In this document: positions 10,162-22,024 of the stretch, piece by piece | Numbering within the stretch: position 1 is the first letter of the stretch | Layout of the letters: the number at the start of each line of letters is the position of its first letter | Origin: Clavulina sp. PMI_390 | Taxonomy: Eukaryota > Basidiomycota > Agaricomycetes > Cantharellales > Hydnaceae | NCBI GenBank assembly: GCA_015039315.1 | Contig: WIDE01000011.1 | Coordinates: 489,149-553,148 of the forward strand | Direction of reading: 5' to 3' | DNA length: 64,000 nucleotides | Made by a program: the position numbers and the translations under genes | Notes under the pieces: model-generated | Told to the model about the DNA's origin: nothing | The model's input: the letters and a program-made list of their open reading frames with translations, nothing else | Databases searched by the model: none

Positions 10162-13039
10162 ATGTGGTTCTCAAATGTGGACGATGAATTCAACAATCCA
10201 TCAGATATTCTTGGGGGGCTGCCTGGAGGGCCTCAGTTCTCCAATGTAACGAATGTTGTGGATGCTGCTACTACTGGTGAACATCTTGGGCCATGCCCCT
10301 CCAATTAGAGCTTTACACTCCGGGATACGATGAATTTTTCCGTTAGAGATGGAGGCTGAAGAAATCATCATGACTGGAGAGTTCACTTTGATGGATGCCA
10401 TGAGTGCTATTGAGGTACCACGTCTCTCGTCTTACTCCTAATCTGGGGTATGATGCTCACAAGCGAGCCACTCTCAGATCATGGATCCACGCCTCGACAG
10501 CTTCCTTGCAACATACCCAGGAGCAGAAACAGCCTCGTTTAATGTCTACTCTCATCTGACTCCTGAGGAAGTCTGTTGGATTATGGATCGAACAATTTGT
10601 GCGGAGGTGAGTTGTACCCACAACTCTCAGTGAGTTATTAAGGCCTCTTGAAATTATCTGGCCCTCTCTCCGTAGATGGGATGGCACGAAGGACGCTCGC
10701 TGTCTCAAACGATCTACACTTGCCTCTATGTTCACGAGTTTGCAAGTCTCGATCCCGTCATCTGGAGAATGAACCAGCCCCTCGGCCATTCACAACCCGC
10801 CCCTCTCGTGACTTCGGTACTACGTTCCTGGATAGTTGGACTAGTCAAGTGCTGCCATATGGCGTGGAGGGAATTCTCACAAAGGCATGTCTTCGAGGTA
10901 TGTTCCATCAAGTAGCTGGACGTCCGAACGTAGATTCATCGCTCGCCACTGCTTAGAACGAAGATGTCATCAGTGATAAAGCAGAACGCTCTCTGATGGA
11001 GAGCACGCGAGAGGATATCGCGCTTGACTATATGGGAGCCGCGGTAGCGTGGCTTCGTCGTCCGGAGCAGAGTGACCTTCCCTGGCGCCAAGGCCTTGAA
11101 CTTAGGATGGTACTGCGAGAGGTGAGTGCATATATCAAGTTGAGGCTAACGAGCTACATCTAATTTTTTTTAGTCTCTCCTCCAACTTTTTTCTTTACGC
11201 CCCCGCACAGACCCTTCATTGACAATGTTCCTCGTCAAGTCATGTCGAGAGCTAATGGCGAGCATACGAGAACTTCCCCTGCCACCTACTCCACCTTCTG
11301 GCTCCTCCGCTTTCTCCTCGTTCGATCCATCCATCTGTCGAACCCTAGTTAACCATACACCACTTCCTGTCATTGCTCTTATGGACATCTCGGACGCATG
11401 GGAAAGGTTTTCGGAACTCTTGGATGACCTAGAGAAGTCGGTAGTTCTTGATGGCTCATCTGATCTTCTCGAATGGAAGGTCAGTGTCCATCATCTGCAA
11501 GGGTGCCCATGTGCTGAGGTGCTTCAACCAGACGACGCTAACGATGCTCTCGCGAGACACTCACCGACAGCGAAAGGCTTTTGTGAGATCTCGTACAACG
11601 GTATGAGTCTACTACGAGGATAGGCCATGCTTGCTCATTTTATATGTCGTTAGACATCATTCACCGTCAACGGAAATAGGATATTTGACTCCAAGCCTCG
11701 TGAATGGGTCGCTCTAGAAGTTCTTCGCGCAGTTGCGGATATTCCCATCGATACGTGGATTTCTGTGGTACAAAGAGATTGGTACGGCCCTTTAAGCCCC
11801 CACGCTGCTTATGCAGACCGTATTTGGGTGTCATTCCAGGGAATTTTCAGTGATGTACACCATTTCATTTTGATATGCACAAATATCATTCTCATGGTCC
11901 CGTTACCTGAAGTGGTTAATAAACTATTACAAGTCTCTGTCTCACAACCGCTATCGACAACGCAGAACAATGGCAAAGAACACCAAGAGTTGGCGTGAAC
12001 TATTTCAATTCGCACTCAGACTTTCTCAACAACTAATAGAATTCCCCGTTCGTCTACCTCAGGTTTTAGATCGATATATTATGGAACTGACTTGCATTAA
12101 CATCTAGGAGGCATCATTGATGGCGAGAAGGGTGCCTGCTGTAGTTATGCACTACCGTCTCGGGCAAATGACTGAAATCCTACTTATCGGATTTGAAGCT
12201 GATTTATACTCTGAGGATGAAATGCCATTTCTCCGATGGTATCTGGCTCGTGTTTTGCTCCCTAAACACGAGGAGGTACTCCAGTGGCTTATTGATGAAA
12301 TGCAACGCACCCCCTCTTCAAGTAAGATTTGTTGATAACATGGTTTTCTGCGTATCACCTCACTTTTCATGCGCCATGGTAGGCCCTATCGCGCTTAATT
12401 ATCTGCTCACCCAGAAGCTGGTTATATCCGTGCTCAAGAATCTCTCGGAGGTCGTATTTAGGGTGCGTATACATCAGTCGCTGAGTGGTTAGAGCTCAGT
12501 GCTGAAGCTTCTCTCCAAGATTTTGGCACCTCTTGCTACTGAAAAAACGCCAAAGTCCATATTGCGCCGACGTCTAGAATGGGCGTTCCAACCGCCTCTC
12601 GTCGTGCCAGATCCCGTCTTTGATGACATCAAGTCTCCAAGTTTCGACGAGTATAATCGTGATCGCAAGATCTCAACAGAGGAGCAGGCAAATATAATAT
12701 ATTCCCTCGTTCTAGACCACAACGTGCTCATGGTTTCTGCGCGATTAGGGGCTCGAATCGTTGCAGTTATGTAGAAGTGCTGCTGCAGCCTTGGGTCAAC
12801 TGAGGACGTTGGAGCACGATAAGTCATCGACTCGGCTATGCGTACCCGCGTATGACAAGGTACGTATTTTTTCTATTTTGTGGAAACCTATCTGATGGAA
12901 GCATCTGCAGTTCATAGAAAAGCTAGACGCTGCATGCTTCAACTTGACAGCCACACTGGAGGCTCCAGAGCCGCCGGCAGGGTCGCCTCCTAACGGAAGC
13001 GACCGATCCCCCAGCCATCTGTGGTTTCGTGTGCGGTAG
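10162..13039 (+). CDS. MAK10: NatC N-terminal acetyltransferase auxiliary subunit (MAK10/NAA35)
   Basis: Model: join(10162..10276,10347..10414,10478..10606,10676..10897,10957..11121,11174..11479,11571..11600,11654..11781,11840..11849,11913..12062,12108..12321,12383..12450,12493..12723,12767..12859,12911..13039), 685 residues, phases consistent throughout. NAA35 anchors the NatC complex, which acetylates Met-Leu/Ile/Phe/Trp N-termini. The Mak10 signature GEFTLMDAMSAIEIMDPRLDSF is split by intron 2. Further support: HNRYRQRRTMAK, the LIGFEADLYSEDEMPFLRWYLA region and a C-terminal CRSAAAALGQLR segment. The N-terminal half (exons 1-6) is secure. Exons 9, 12, 13 and 14 were chosen to keep the frame open: exon 9 is only 10 nt, and the intron before exon 13 is 42 nt, so these junctions need transcript evidence. 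Confidence 0.85.
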
Positions 13040-13312
13040 ACGGGCGATCTCAGTAGCTCGCCTTTCAGCTAGATTTGAATCGAACAATGTTCTGCCTTTG
13101 CCTTTGTTAGGATTTTGAGCGGACTTCCTTGAGCGCCTCCACAGACCCCAGTCTCATCATTCCTGTGTACTATACTTTCCGAACCCATGGCTTCTGCTAC
13201 ATATAAACCCTCTGTCGCGCTTCGTTGTCTAGGATAACTCAGGCCCTGCCTCTCAACCCGCGTAACGCTCTGTTTCCCGAAGACTCTGCTTCGTGTTTCG
13301 TTCTGTTGAGTC

Positions 13313-14038
13313 ATGAGTGTCGCTGCCTGGGCTGCTTCTGTACATGGAAAAGACTCTCCACCATCCAGTGCTCCTGGTGACTGGAACCGTCCTGCACTCG
13401 ATATCCGGCATAGTGTCTGGGATATGAAACAGGCATCCCCGTGAGTAGCCACCTCCAGCATCCCAAGTGGGTCTGTAGGCTCAAAAAGCTAGCAATATTT
13501 TTTTAGGTTCTTCATCGTCGACGGAACCGTTGATCTCGATACCCGTTTCTTCATTGGTCCTAACGGCTACTTCTATGTGAGTCCTCTCCCGCTGCTTGCA
13601 GCCGCCACGTGAGCTCGCTGACCTTTGTGCCATATTCTTCCATCACGGTCCGCACACCACTCTTCCCACCCGATCGATCGTGTACAGGATTTCTCTATCA
13701 CACTAGCCCTAGACACCCCAGACCTACCCCATTCGATAGACTGGAACAGTGAAGGGCGAGCGCGACGAAATCCCAACTCTATCATTTGGATGGACGAAGG
13801 GCGGATCACGATTGACGAAAACTTCACGTCAATACGCTTCGAGATTCAGTTCCCGACCAACGTCCTCTGGTTCCCTCGCCCAGGCGAAGCTCGCTCGTTT
13901 GCTATCAAAGCGAAGGCATTTGCAGTCCAGGCCCCGCACATCATGACAGAAACAAACGAGACGAGCTTTGTAGTGATGAACAGGGTGGGGATGGCTCCCA
14001 TTGTGGGCCAGCGGCGGAATAGCTCATGGCAGCTATAA
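13313..14038 (+). CDS. Protein of unknown function, 182 residues
   Basis: Model: join(13313..13440,13507..13576,13688..14038), all introns GT-AG with consistent phases. I do not recognise the family. The chain begins MSVAAWAASVHGKDSPPS, has a hydrophobic/aromatic core FFIVDGTVDLDTRFFIGP, and then an alternating beta-like pattern with charged loops (DENFTSIRFEIQF, LWFPRPGEARSF). There is no signal peptide, membrane segment or known metal motif. It lies in the same direction as NAA35, 273 nt downstream. The splice structure and non-repetitive composition argue that it is a real gene. Confidence 0.75.
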
Positions 14039-14709
14039 CTATTTCACTTCCCCTATCGCTCTTCCTTTGTCAGGCAATCTGCCTCTTCCCACTTGCGTTC
14101 CCCAAATTCGTATTCCCATACCCTTGGAGCTCTCCATTGTCATCACCACCCTCCCGACGCATTGCATATCTCGCCCATCCTACACACACACCCTCATCGC
14201 ATCATCACACCATCGCAAAATCCTGTCATTCTTCGGCCTTTTTCGTCACAAAGGCGCACGACCTCATTTACGCACTCCACACATTCTCAAGCATCTTCCG
14301 TTCATCCATCAACCAGTTTTTCGTTCCTCCCTTTCTCTCCATTCCTAATTCGGTTCTCTCTCACTGTGCGTCTAGAGGTTGTCACCATTTCCGATGCCAT
14401 GCTGTAGCGCTTCTTCTGTATCAGTACCCTGCAATCCCATCATTTTCATCTCGTCAATTACCGAGGACGTGTAAAAGGGTCCTCACGGTCTAGCAAGATG
14501 TGCTAATGTACAAGATTGTATATTTGGAGGTACTCATCTACAGCCCACTTCGTAGGCGGGCGTTCAGACACGTGTTAGCGTGCTATGGAGAGGTATCCAT
14601 GTCACATAGTAGGTACAATAGGTGCCCAGAATCAACAAGGAGGTAGTATATCATACTGGAAGGATAGCCAGTGTCCAAAGTAGTGTGGTTTAAGACAACG
14701 AATAGTCCA
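14039..14709. other. Non-coding stretch, pyrimidine-rich after the unknown gene
   Basis: From the stop codon to about 14420 the plus strand is C/T-rich with ACACAC and TCATC runs; beyond that the composition is ordinary up to the PRPP synthetase stop. Open frames here (up to 155 codons) have low-complexity Ser/His/Pro composition and no support. Probably 3' untranslated sequence of two convergent genes. Confidence 0.5.
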
Positions 14710-15998
14710 TCATGATGCATTCGCATCAGTGAGTCCCACATCGCCAAAGAGAATGTTGAAGCTCTCGCCATTATGCGAGCGACGGATGGACTCTGCAAGG
14801 AGTGGAGAGACGTCCATGATGTCTAGCTTCCCGTTGGCGATTGCTGCATGCTTGGTTTGTGGGACAGAGTTTGTCACGACGAGTTTTTCGATCGGGAGGG
14901 CCATCAGACTTTCTACCTGCGACTCGATGAATATACCTAGCATCCGGTGCCACATAGTTAGGAAAGGGTATCCAGCGCATATTTTTGACTCCATCACTCA
15001 CCGTGAGACGCGAGAACGTATATACGGTCACTGCCAGCTTCTTTCAGAAGCCTCGTAGCGAGGGTGATGGTGTGGCCAGTGTCAATCATATCGTCCACGA
15101 GAATCGCCGTCTTGCCCTTCACATTCCCAACCAGAAGCTCCATGCGCTCTTCCGGATCTTTCTCATCCTGCCCATTGGTTCGTTTCCTGTGGATGAGAGC
15201 AAAGTCTAATCCGAGCTTGTCGGCGATTGTGGTCACCCTTGAGGCGCAAAGAGCAAAATGAGCATGAAAGCGCCGCTCCAAGGAAAAAAGAGGACAAAAA
15301 TAGGAAACCGCAACGTACCGCTTGGCACCACCAGCGTCTGGGCTGACAACGATAGCGTTCTGCCAACCTGGGATTTCGGTCTTGATGTGGCGAATCATTA
15401 ACGGTTGGCTGTAGAGGTTGTCCACTGGGATATCAAAGAATCCTTGGATTTGCCCTGCATGGAGATCGACGGTGATGAGATGGTCGCAGCCCGCTGTGGT
15501 AAGCATATTTGCTACGAGCTTGGCGGTAATTGGGGCACGGCTCTTGTCCTTTTTGTCCTGCCGGGCATACGGATAGCAGGGGATGACGGCGGTGATCCGG
15601 CGAGCAGAGGCAGTGCGACATGCAGAGATGAGAATGAGAAGCTCCATCATGTTGTCGTTGACATCGAAGCACCCAGACTGGATGATGAAGACGTCCTCAT
15701 CGCGGACGGATTGTGAAATTTTGACGTTGATTTCGCCATTGGAAAAGCGTTTGACATCGGCCGGGACGAGCGGCTGGTTCAACCTAGCAGCACCCATAAG
15801 TGCACATGAGCATGACATTCAGGCAGCTGCTTGAAAAAGCTAACAGGTCGGAGACAGCATTTGCCAGTTCTGTATGGCTGTTACCTGCAGCAAAAAGTAG
15901 CATGCAGTTCCAAAGATCAGAAATGGCATTGACCCCTTGGCATCTGGGACAATTTTCCACGTACCCGTCAACAACTTGATTGAGTTGCCGTTATGCAT
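14710..15998 (-). CDS. PRS: Ribose-phosphate pyrophosphokinase (PRPP synthetase)
   Basis: Model: complement(join(14710..14936,15002..15237,15319..15783,15845..15884,15965..15998)), 333 residues. It makes 5-phosphoribosyl-1-pyrophosphate from ribose 5-phosphate and ATP, the precursor of nucleotides, His and Trp. Visible motifs: [13 protein letters not shown] at the N-terminus, [41 protein letters not shown] (ATP-binding region), [22 protein letters not shown] and the PRPP-binding loop [12 protein letters not shown]. The C-terminal [14 protein letters not shown] is also typical. Length fits the classical ~320-residue enzyme without the long inserts of yeast Prs1/Prs5. The first two coding exons are short (34 and 40 nt). 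Divergent from ALG2, 350 nt between starts. Confidence 0.95.
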
Positions 15999-16348
15999 GG
16001 TAGTATTGTTGGGATAGAAAAAAAAACGACGAAAAAGGTGAAATCGGGACCAAGCGCAAAGGGGAGGAGAGGAGCTGCTTAGCTAAGGGTTTCCCACCCT
16101 TTGGCGAGCGTCCAGGGCGCGTGATCCTCATCATCCGCAGATTCAGCGGAATTGCTGCGAACCTCTTCCGTGCTCTTATACCGACGTGTTCGGCGACGTC
16201 GTGCCTGAACACACACGCCTCCAAGAATTCTCGGAGGCTAACTTTGCCTTAACTTCCCTCTGCGAAGTCTCCCCTTCACCGTCCCAGAGTCACTGCTGCC
16301 AGTGATCACTCGTTCGCGTGGCAAATCCCTTGTTCACGACCAGCTATA
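15999..16348. promoter_or_regulatory. Divergent promoter region PRS/ALG2
   Basis: This 350-nt spacer separates two divergent start codons. It contains an A-run near 16019 and otherwise mixed sequence. I see no TATA box or clear operator. Confidence 0.35.
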
Positions 16349-18167
16349 ATGGCACCCATCCGCGTCGGAATCATTCACCCAGACTTGGGCATAGGTTCGT
16401 CAATGTGTTAGGGAACAACGCATTCCAAGCTAACTGGTCTGTCTAGGAGGCGCTGAGCGACTTGTTGTCGATGCTGCCCTCGGCTTACAGCAAGCTGGTT
16501 ACGAGGTCAAGATATACACGTCTCATCACGATCCAGCCCATGCGTTCGAGGAAACAAAAAATGGTGAGCTAGACATGCATATATGGAGGCATCATGAATG
16601 CTCACCTCAAAGTGTGATAGGTACTCTCTCTGTGGAGCATGTCTCCTCTTGGTTTCCCCGCAATATCTTTGGCCGCTTCCACATTGTGTTTGCGATATTA
16701 AGCCAACTTCAACTCACAACCCACATACTCAACGAATCGCGCTCTGAAGAGCCAACCGTCTGTGATGTATACATGGTCGATCAACTATCAGCCTCCATCC
16801 CCCTCCTACGAGCTGGGCTTGGGCGACGAGTCGTATACTACTGCCACTTCCCCGACAAGCTCCTGTCAGAAGGAAAGGCTGCGTCTTCAGACGGTAAAAC
16901 CCAAGGTTCGCTCCTGAAGCGACTGTATCGTTTCCCTGCAGATTGGCTGGAGGAGTTCACAACGAGCAAGTACCTTAACTTCGCGATTTTGAGTTATCTC
17001 TAAACATCCTATCCTATTAGAGCGGGCGGACGTTATCCTAGCAAACTCCAAATTTACGGCTGGTATCTTCAAGGCGGCCTTCCCTTCTATCAGTGTTACC
17101 CCGCGTGTGGTATACCCAGGAATAAACATCACGGCGTACGAAACTCTCGTTGAGCCGTCAGAAGAGGAGCTGGGCGAGATATTTGAGTAAGTGCAAGTGG
17201 AATATTGGCCAAAAGACTGTGTTAACCAACGCTTTCTTAGTGTCATCACTTACCCTACGCTATTGTCACTAAACCGTATTGAGGGAAAGAAAAACCTCAA
17301 TCTCGCGATCGAGACATTCGCCAACGTAAGGACTGAAGTGGCATCACAGGGAATCGTCAAATTCGAAAAGCCCCTGCGGCTCGTTATTGGAGGTAAGCCG
17401 CATACATCCACGCTGCCATGCACCTCCGCTAATTTGCAACTACGATAGGCGGGTTTGATCCCAGACTCTCTGACAACATCAACACCTTGACAAAATTGCT
17501 CGAGCTTTGCGCAACGCTCGGCCTGAGCACATATATCGCATCCACATCACCACTTCCGGCTTCTCTATCACACCTGGAGAACTTCAAAACCCACAGTCGC
17601 TCACATGCAGCTTCGAACGTAACGTTCCTCCTCAATTTCACCCAAGCTCAACGGAGCGCACTCCTTCAATCCAAGGATACCATTGCCCTTCTTTACACCC
17701 CTACAAATGAGCACTTTGGAATCGGCCCCGTCGAGGGCATGATCTGTGGTCTTCCCGTGATCGCATGCGAGAGCGGAGGGCCCACAGAGAGTGTCATCTC
17801 ATTCCCTTCCCCCTCAGCCTCGTCGCCGCCTTCTTCCCTCGCTTCCCTCGACCCCAAGCCAACCGGTTTCTTATGCGCTCCCAATTCGGAGGCTTTCTCA
17901 GCTGCTGTGATTGCCATTCTGAAGCTCTCCCCTGCCGATCGCGCGGCTGTGGCTGAAGCTGCCAAGGCTCGTGCGAAAGCGAATTTCGGGATGCAATCAA
18001 TGACTAGCGCGTTAGAGAAGGTTTTGCGGGAGGCGATGGATATGGGGAAGATGACGGCCTTTATGGAGCCGTGGCACATCGACGAGAGGACGTTTAATAT
18101 CGTCCACGCGTTCATAACTGTGCTGGCTATCATAGCTTGCGTGCTCATTTATTTTGAATATTTGTAA
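16349..18167 (+). CDS. ALG2: ALG2 alpha-1,3/1,6-mannosyltransferase
   Basis: Model: join(16349..16394,16447..16563,16621..16965,17021..17186,17241..17392,17449..18167), 514 residues. ALG2 adds the second and third mannose to the dolichol-linked oligosaccharide on the cytosolic ER face. It is a GT4-type enzyme: N-terminal HPDLGIGGAERLVVDAA, then YYCHFPDKLL, ADVILANSKFTAGIF, and the nucleotide-sugar site NEHFGIGPVEGM with CGLPVIACESGGPTE. A hydrophobic segment near the C-terminus (FNIVHAFITVLAIIACVLIYF) is a membrane anchor. Intron 3 (16966-17020) must start with GC: the only frame-keeping donor is A|GCAAGT. A GT donor would leave a 28-nt intron or the wrong frame. Divergent from PRS. Confidence 0.94.
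16966..17020 (+). other. GC-AG intron in ALG2
   Basis: The donor reads ACGA|GCAAGT and the acceptor CTATTAG|AG. This 55-nt intron joins FTT to KRADVILANSKFTA with correct phase 1; no GT donor of sensible length does. Confidence 0.82.
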
Positions 18168-18407
18168 TATTGGTACAGCTGTAATGGTCCCTTTCTCAGG
18201 TCAATGTTCATTGTGATAGTTTGTGGTACATTTACAAGATACAGAGTCCGTCAGCGAGTAAGATGGCGTGTTGCATGGGATAAGGCACCTGAGGATAGGA
18301 ACTAGGTGTGAGATAGTATGGTGAGTTATTGGCGTAAGATACATACGAAACGTGAGGCCGTCGTGGAATAACATCGTTAACTTGGAGAGTATGGAACAGT
18401 TCTGCGT

Positions 18408-19418
18408 TCACATTGGGGGGCGAGGGGTCCGCATGCTCTCTACGGTGGCCTTCACGCTCGTTATAGATCCGAATCCAGGAGGCATAGATGTCTGCGGTAT
18501 TCGCCTCTGGCTTTGACCTGGGGTCTGCCGAGGTGGCGTCCATCCGCGCGACGTAGACATTTCATGAGCAGGGTCCAGAATCTCAATAACCTCCTCGGGA
18601 GTCTCGGCACCGTTCCTGCCACGGGCGTCTACGTCTTCTAGAACGACAAGGAGATTATTCCGGTCAGAAGAGTCAACGACGCCGATTCGGTCACTCCGGG
18701 ACCGCCGATGGGCGGCTACATCATCATCGCGTTCGGTGTCCAAGAGAACCTGCTTGCCCTCGGCGCGCGCATGTGAGGCTTTACTATCGGGATCAGCACC
18801 CGACTCTTCGCTATTGGCATCCCCATTTTCTTGTTGCTGGTGAAGTTTGGTCAAAGCGGCCATGAGATCCGCGGCAAGCGAAGCCGTATTGGGGGGTTCT
18901 TCCTCAATTGGCTCCCAGCCAACAGGCGGTGAGCCTGGCGGTGAGATGAGAAAGTTTTTGGATTGCACGGGGACTTGAAGGTGTCGTGATTCTGGTGGGA
19001 CTGGTTCTAAAGAAGTCATATCCCCTCGATACAGCCGAAGCGTCTGCAACTCTCTGTGGGATATATGAGGCGGTTTAGAACTTTTCCAGAAGAACTTTGC
19101 TCACGAATCAGGCCCTCCAACGTGTAAACCATCACACTCTTGACGGAGCCGCTCTGCGTCCTCAACATTGAAAAAGACGACAATGATACGGCCGAATCCT
19201 TTCAAAGGGGCCCACGTATGGACGTCTCCGTAGCTTTGGAAATGCATTTTCAGTGGTTCGAGCACAGATGGGTGAAAAAAGGATGCAGGCAGTGAGGTCA
19301 AGATGAGTGTATTGGTCGGTGACGCTACACTCGTCGAGTCCTGGCGAGTGTGTCCTTGTTGGCGTCTCTGAGGTTGAATCATGGGGCGATGTCCGTCAGC
19401 AAGAACGAGTCCAGGCAT
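18408..19418 (-). CDS. RCN1: Calcipressin (regulator of calcineurin)
   Basis: Model: complement(join(18408..19053,19105..19418)), 319 residues. Calcipressins bind and modulate the phosphatase calcineurin. The N-terminal half is an RRM-like fold beginning NTLILTSLPASFFHPSVLEPL and containing FGRIIVVFFNVEDAERLR. The second half holds the family signature FLISPPGSPPVGWEPIEEEPPN, then an acidic, disordered tail ending RTPRPPM, close to the PxxxTxRPP-type end seen in fungal relatives. One GT-AG intron (51 nt) splits the RRM from the signature. The start at 19418 is the first ATG that yields a short N-terminal lead; the tail after the signature is the least certain part. Confidence 0.92.
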
Positions 19419-19767
19419 GGATCGGGGTCGCGGTTGAGTGTAGGAAGCTACACAGCTCCAGATCGCCAGTGTTCTCGTTCAGGGTCACAGCTTTGGGTGA
19501 CATCAGCAAACTGCGGGTAAATATGGCCCAAGCACCACAGATAGATGCACATCACACAACACTGTAGAACGAGGATAGCTAGAGTAGGCACTGATCTAAT
19601 GATACACTGGAAAAGAGGAAGGCCCAAAAAACAAACGAGTTTGCCAAACTTGGAGCCAAACTTTCTCCAAAAAAGTCCGATAAAAGGATCGATCGTAAAC
19701 AGTCAATAAAGTTCGTAAGGTAACTAGGACATTGGAGGATATAGCGCAATGAGGAGTAAAAAGATCT

Positions 19768-21117
19768 TCAAGTGACGAAGCTGAGAGTCTGCAAATAACA
19801 ATATATTAGTTTCAACTCTCTTGGCTCGGAAGGGTTGACTAACGATTTCGACAGCATCTGGGTTCGCTTGTTGGTATGTATTCGTATCAGACGCCATTTG
19901 TATGGATGAAGAATTGCTGGATGAACTGGGATTGTAGAATGGCTGTGTTGGAACAGCGGCTGCAGTAAACATTTTGTTATCAGTAACCATTTATGCACGT
20001 AACTCAAGAGCAATTAAGGCACTTACTTCCATCATAGTTGATCCAGATAACCTGCCATATGCCCGTTGTAGGATCAAAGCTCCAAATGGCAGATTCACCG
20101 TCCATTGCGCTGCCAGCCGAGGTTGTATTCCCGCTTCCGCCCGTGGGAGTCCCTGTGCTATTCGTACTTTGCTGCACGGTATTAGGTATCACCTGCGGTA
20201 TGGAGTCCGGCGCAGCTGAATAGACGTAAGACCGACCATTCCCCGACACGTAAGATAAGGCCCTTACTTTGCGCAACACCAGCAAGCGTCACATGGTCAG
20301 TTACGTTCTGCGCCAAGCCGTCTCGCCTCCAGATTCCCGGCGAAGAGGTGTTCAAAGTCGAGTTTGCCTGGATCAGAGTATAGTTGCGAGGAATGAGGGC
20401 CCCAAAGAACGTAGCATTAATGCTCTTAGAAGTCTGATAGATAGCATGGGCGTTAGCTTGCGGGAAAGTGATCCCCGAACATGAGTGGGCGGCGTACCTG
20501 ATCTTTGAGTGATAGCTGAGAGGACGAAGCAAAATTGGGAGCGACAAAGGTGATTGTCGCGGCATCAGAGTCGTTCGTACTTAGGGTATATCTGGTCAGG
20601 GCAGTAATTAGTGCACACTCCACGAGGCGAGGGATTGTGGAGCAGAGACAAACTCACGCTCCGTTCGCATTGAGCACCTTGGAGATAAACCCAAGATTGG
20701 TCCCGTTCTTTGAAGTGATGCCCACTCTGCCCATATGACTAGAATATCAAAAGACCGGCATAATGGGATCGTCAATAAAGTTGCGGCTCGCATGGTTCGT
20801 GGAACACACGCGCAACTCACGGAACTGGCGAAGTACTCCATCGTTTAGCGCCTATCAGAATGTATCACGCTTCTCAATTAGCGAAATAGACGCCAGGCAC
20901 AGGCGAGGTGAGACGCACTCGCGGTGGGGGACCACAGCTTGCGAGCAGGGAGAGGAGGAAGTCCAGCAGCAAAGCGTTTGGCGTTCGAGTCGAGGGAACC
21001 ATCATCGATCAGAGCCCGATCCACAACTGGTGAAGGTTTACGCCCAAACCGAGCAGGAACCGCGCTAACAGCCACCGACAAGTTCAACAAGCATAGCGAG
21101 ATGAACGTGAGCCTCAT
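19768..21117 (-). CDS. Putative secreted protein of unknown function
   Basis: Model: complement(join(19768..19788,19844..19959,20027..20215,20268..20433,20498..20591,20658..20738,20821..20851,20919..21117)), 298 residues. It begins with a clear signal peptide (MRLTFISLCLLNLSVAVSA), followed by a basic/Pro segment. The middle has Asn-rich stretches with several N-x-S/T sites (NATF, NYT, NSTL, NTSS, NVT), consistent with a glycosylated extracellular or cell-wall protein. Then comes a Ser/Thr/Gly-rich linker (STNSTGTPTGGSGNTT) and IWSFDPTTGIWQVIWINYDG. There is no C-terminal GPI signal or recognised catalytic motif. Exons are short (21-199 nt) with good GT-AG sites. Similar secreted proteins of unknown role are common in agaricomycetes; I cannot name the family. 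Confidence 0.75.
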
Positions 21118-21499
21118 GATGCCGAAACGTCGCGTCGTGAGAGGTCACAACGAGACCAGGCAAGGGGACGCAGCCTCGGGACGAGGGGAGGCTCAAGAGG
21201 TGGGAGGCAGAGAGAGCAAAGGCTGAATACCCGCCCGACTCAGCCCTTCATTTCTTATAGTCCGAATGGCAACACGGGTGCATTCAATGGCTTGGAATGG
21301 AGTCTCGGCGGTCCAGGACCGAGCAGTGCCACCGGCAGACTCAAAACCGTGCTGCACCTGAAACTATAATTGCGCCCATAAGTATGGATCGGCGTCTGAT
21401 GCTACGAGGTGGCCGCGATAGTCTCGATGGAACCATCAACCAGGGCTGCCAGTAGATCACAACATGTGTGGTCCCATGCTCAAAAAGGAAATCGGATTC

Positions 21500-21775
21500 T
21501 TAGACGTAAAGCGACCCCACCCGCCTCGTGTCTTCATCTAGACATAATCCGACGCCGCCATGGCCAGCCACGTGGAAAGTAGATGAGTGTGTGTGGAATG
21601 CCTTGCCTCCATCCCATGTATGGATGAACAGCTGGAAGGCGGGCAAAGGATAAATGTCACATTTGTCATCATCCCCTGTCACAGGAACATCCTTGTCACG
21701 CTTATCTGAGCCCATGGCAACAGGCCCTGATATTATGGCGATTAGTGATATTGATACCATGGCCAAGTATGGCAT
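21500..21775 (-). CDS. Possible small secreted protein (91 codons)
   Basis: An intronless ATG-initiated frame codes for MPYLAMVSISLIAIISGPVAMGS, a plausible signal peptide, followed by a charged, His-rich 68-residue tail with two Cys. No homologous family is recognised, and the tail composition is not distinctive, so a chance frame cannot be excluded. The surrounding 900 nt between the secreted-protein gene and the CCDC124-type gene holds nothing else. Confidence 0.28.
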   Translation of the reverse strand: MPYLAMVSISLIAIISGPVAMGSDKRDKDVPVTGDDDKCDIYPLPAFQLFIHTWDGGKAFHTHSSTFHVAGHGGVGLCLDEDTRRVGSLYV

Positions 21776-22024
21776 AAAAATTTGCCCAGCTTGTTTGATG
21801 TGAAACGAGTTTTTTTTTTATGCTACAAATGAATCCCAGGTGCAACTGGAACAGTACATGGTGGAAAAGCAAGCAAGCTTCAGCACCGGTTGTCCACATT
21901 GTTCGATCAATTAGAGACCGCGAGAAATGTTGATCAGCAAAGTCGAGATAGCATAGATGGCCAAGTTATTTTGACGGAAAGATCCCTGGTAACCGAGTGG
22001 GGCGATACGCTGAACGTGTGGCAA

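Noticed and set aside
16993..17020. 28-nt GT-AG intron alternative in ALG2
   Set aside because: It is too short for spliceosomal removal and would insert nine extra residues. The GC-AG solution gives a normal length and a better family match.
18232..18543. 103-codon minus-strand frame at the calcipressin 3' end
   Set aside because: It is out of frame with the calcipressin tail and has no acceptor joining it in phase. The in-frame stop at 18408 gives a normal family ending.
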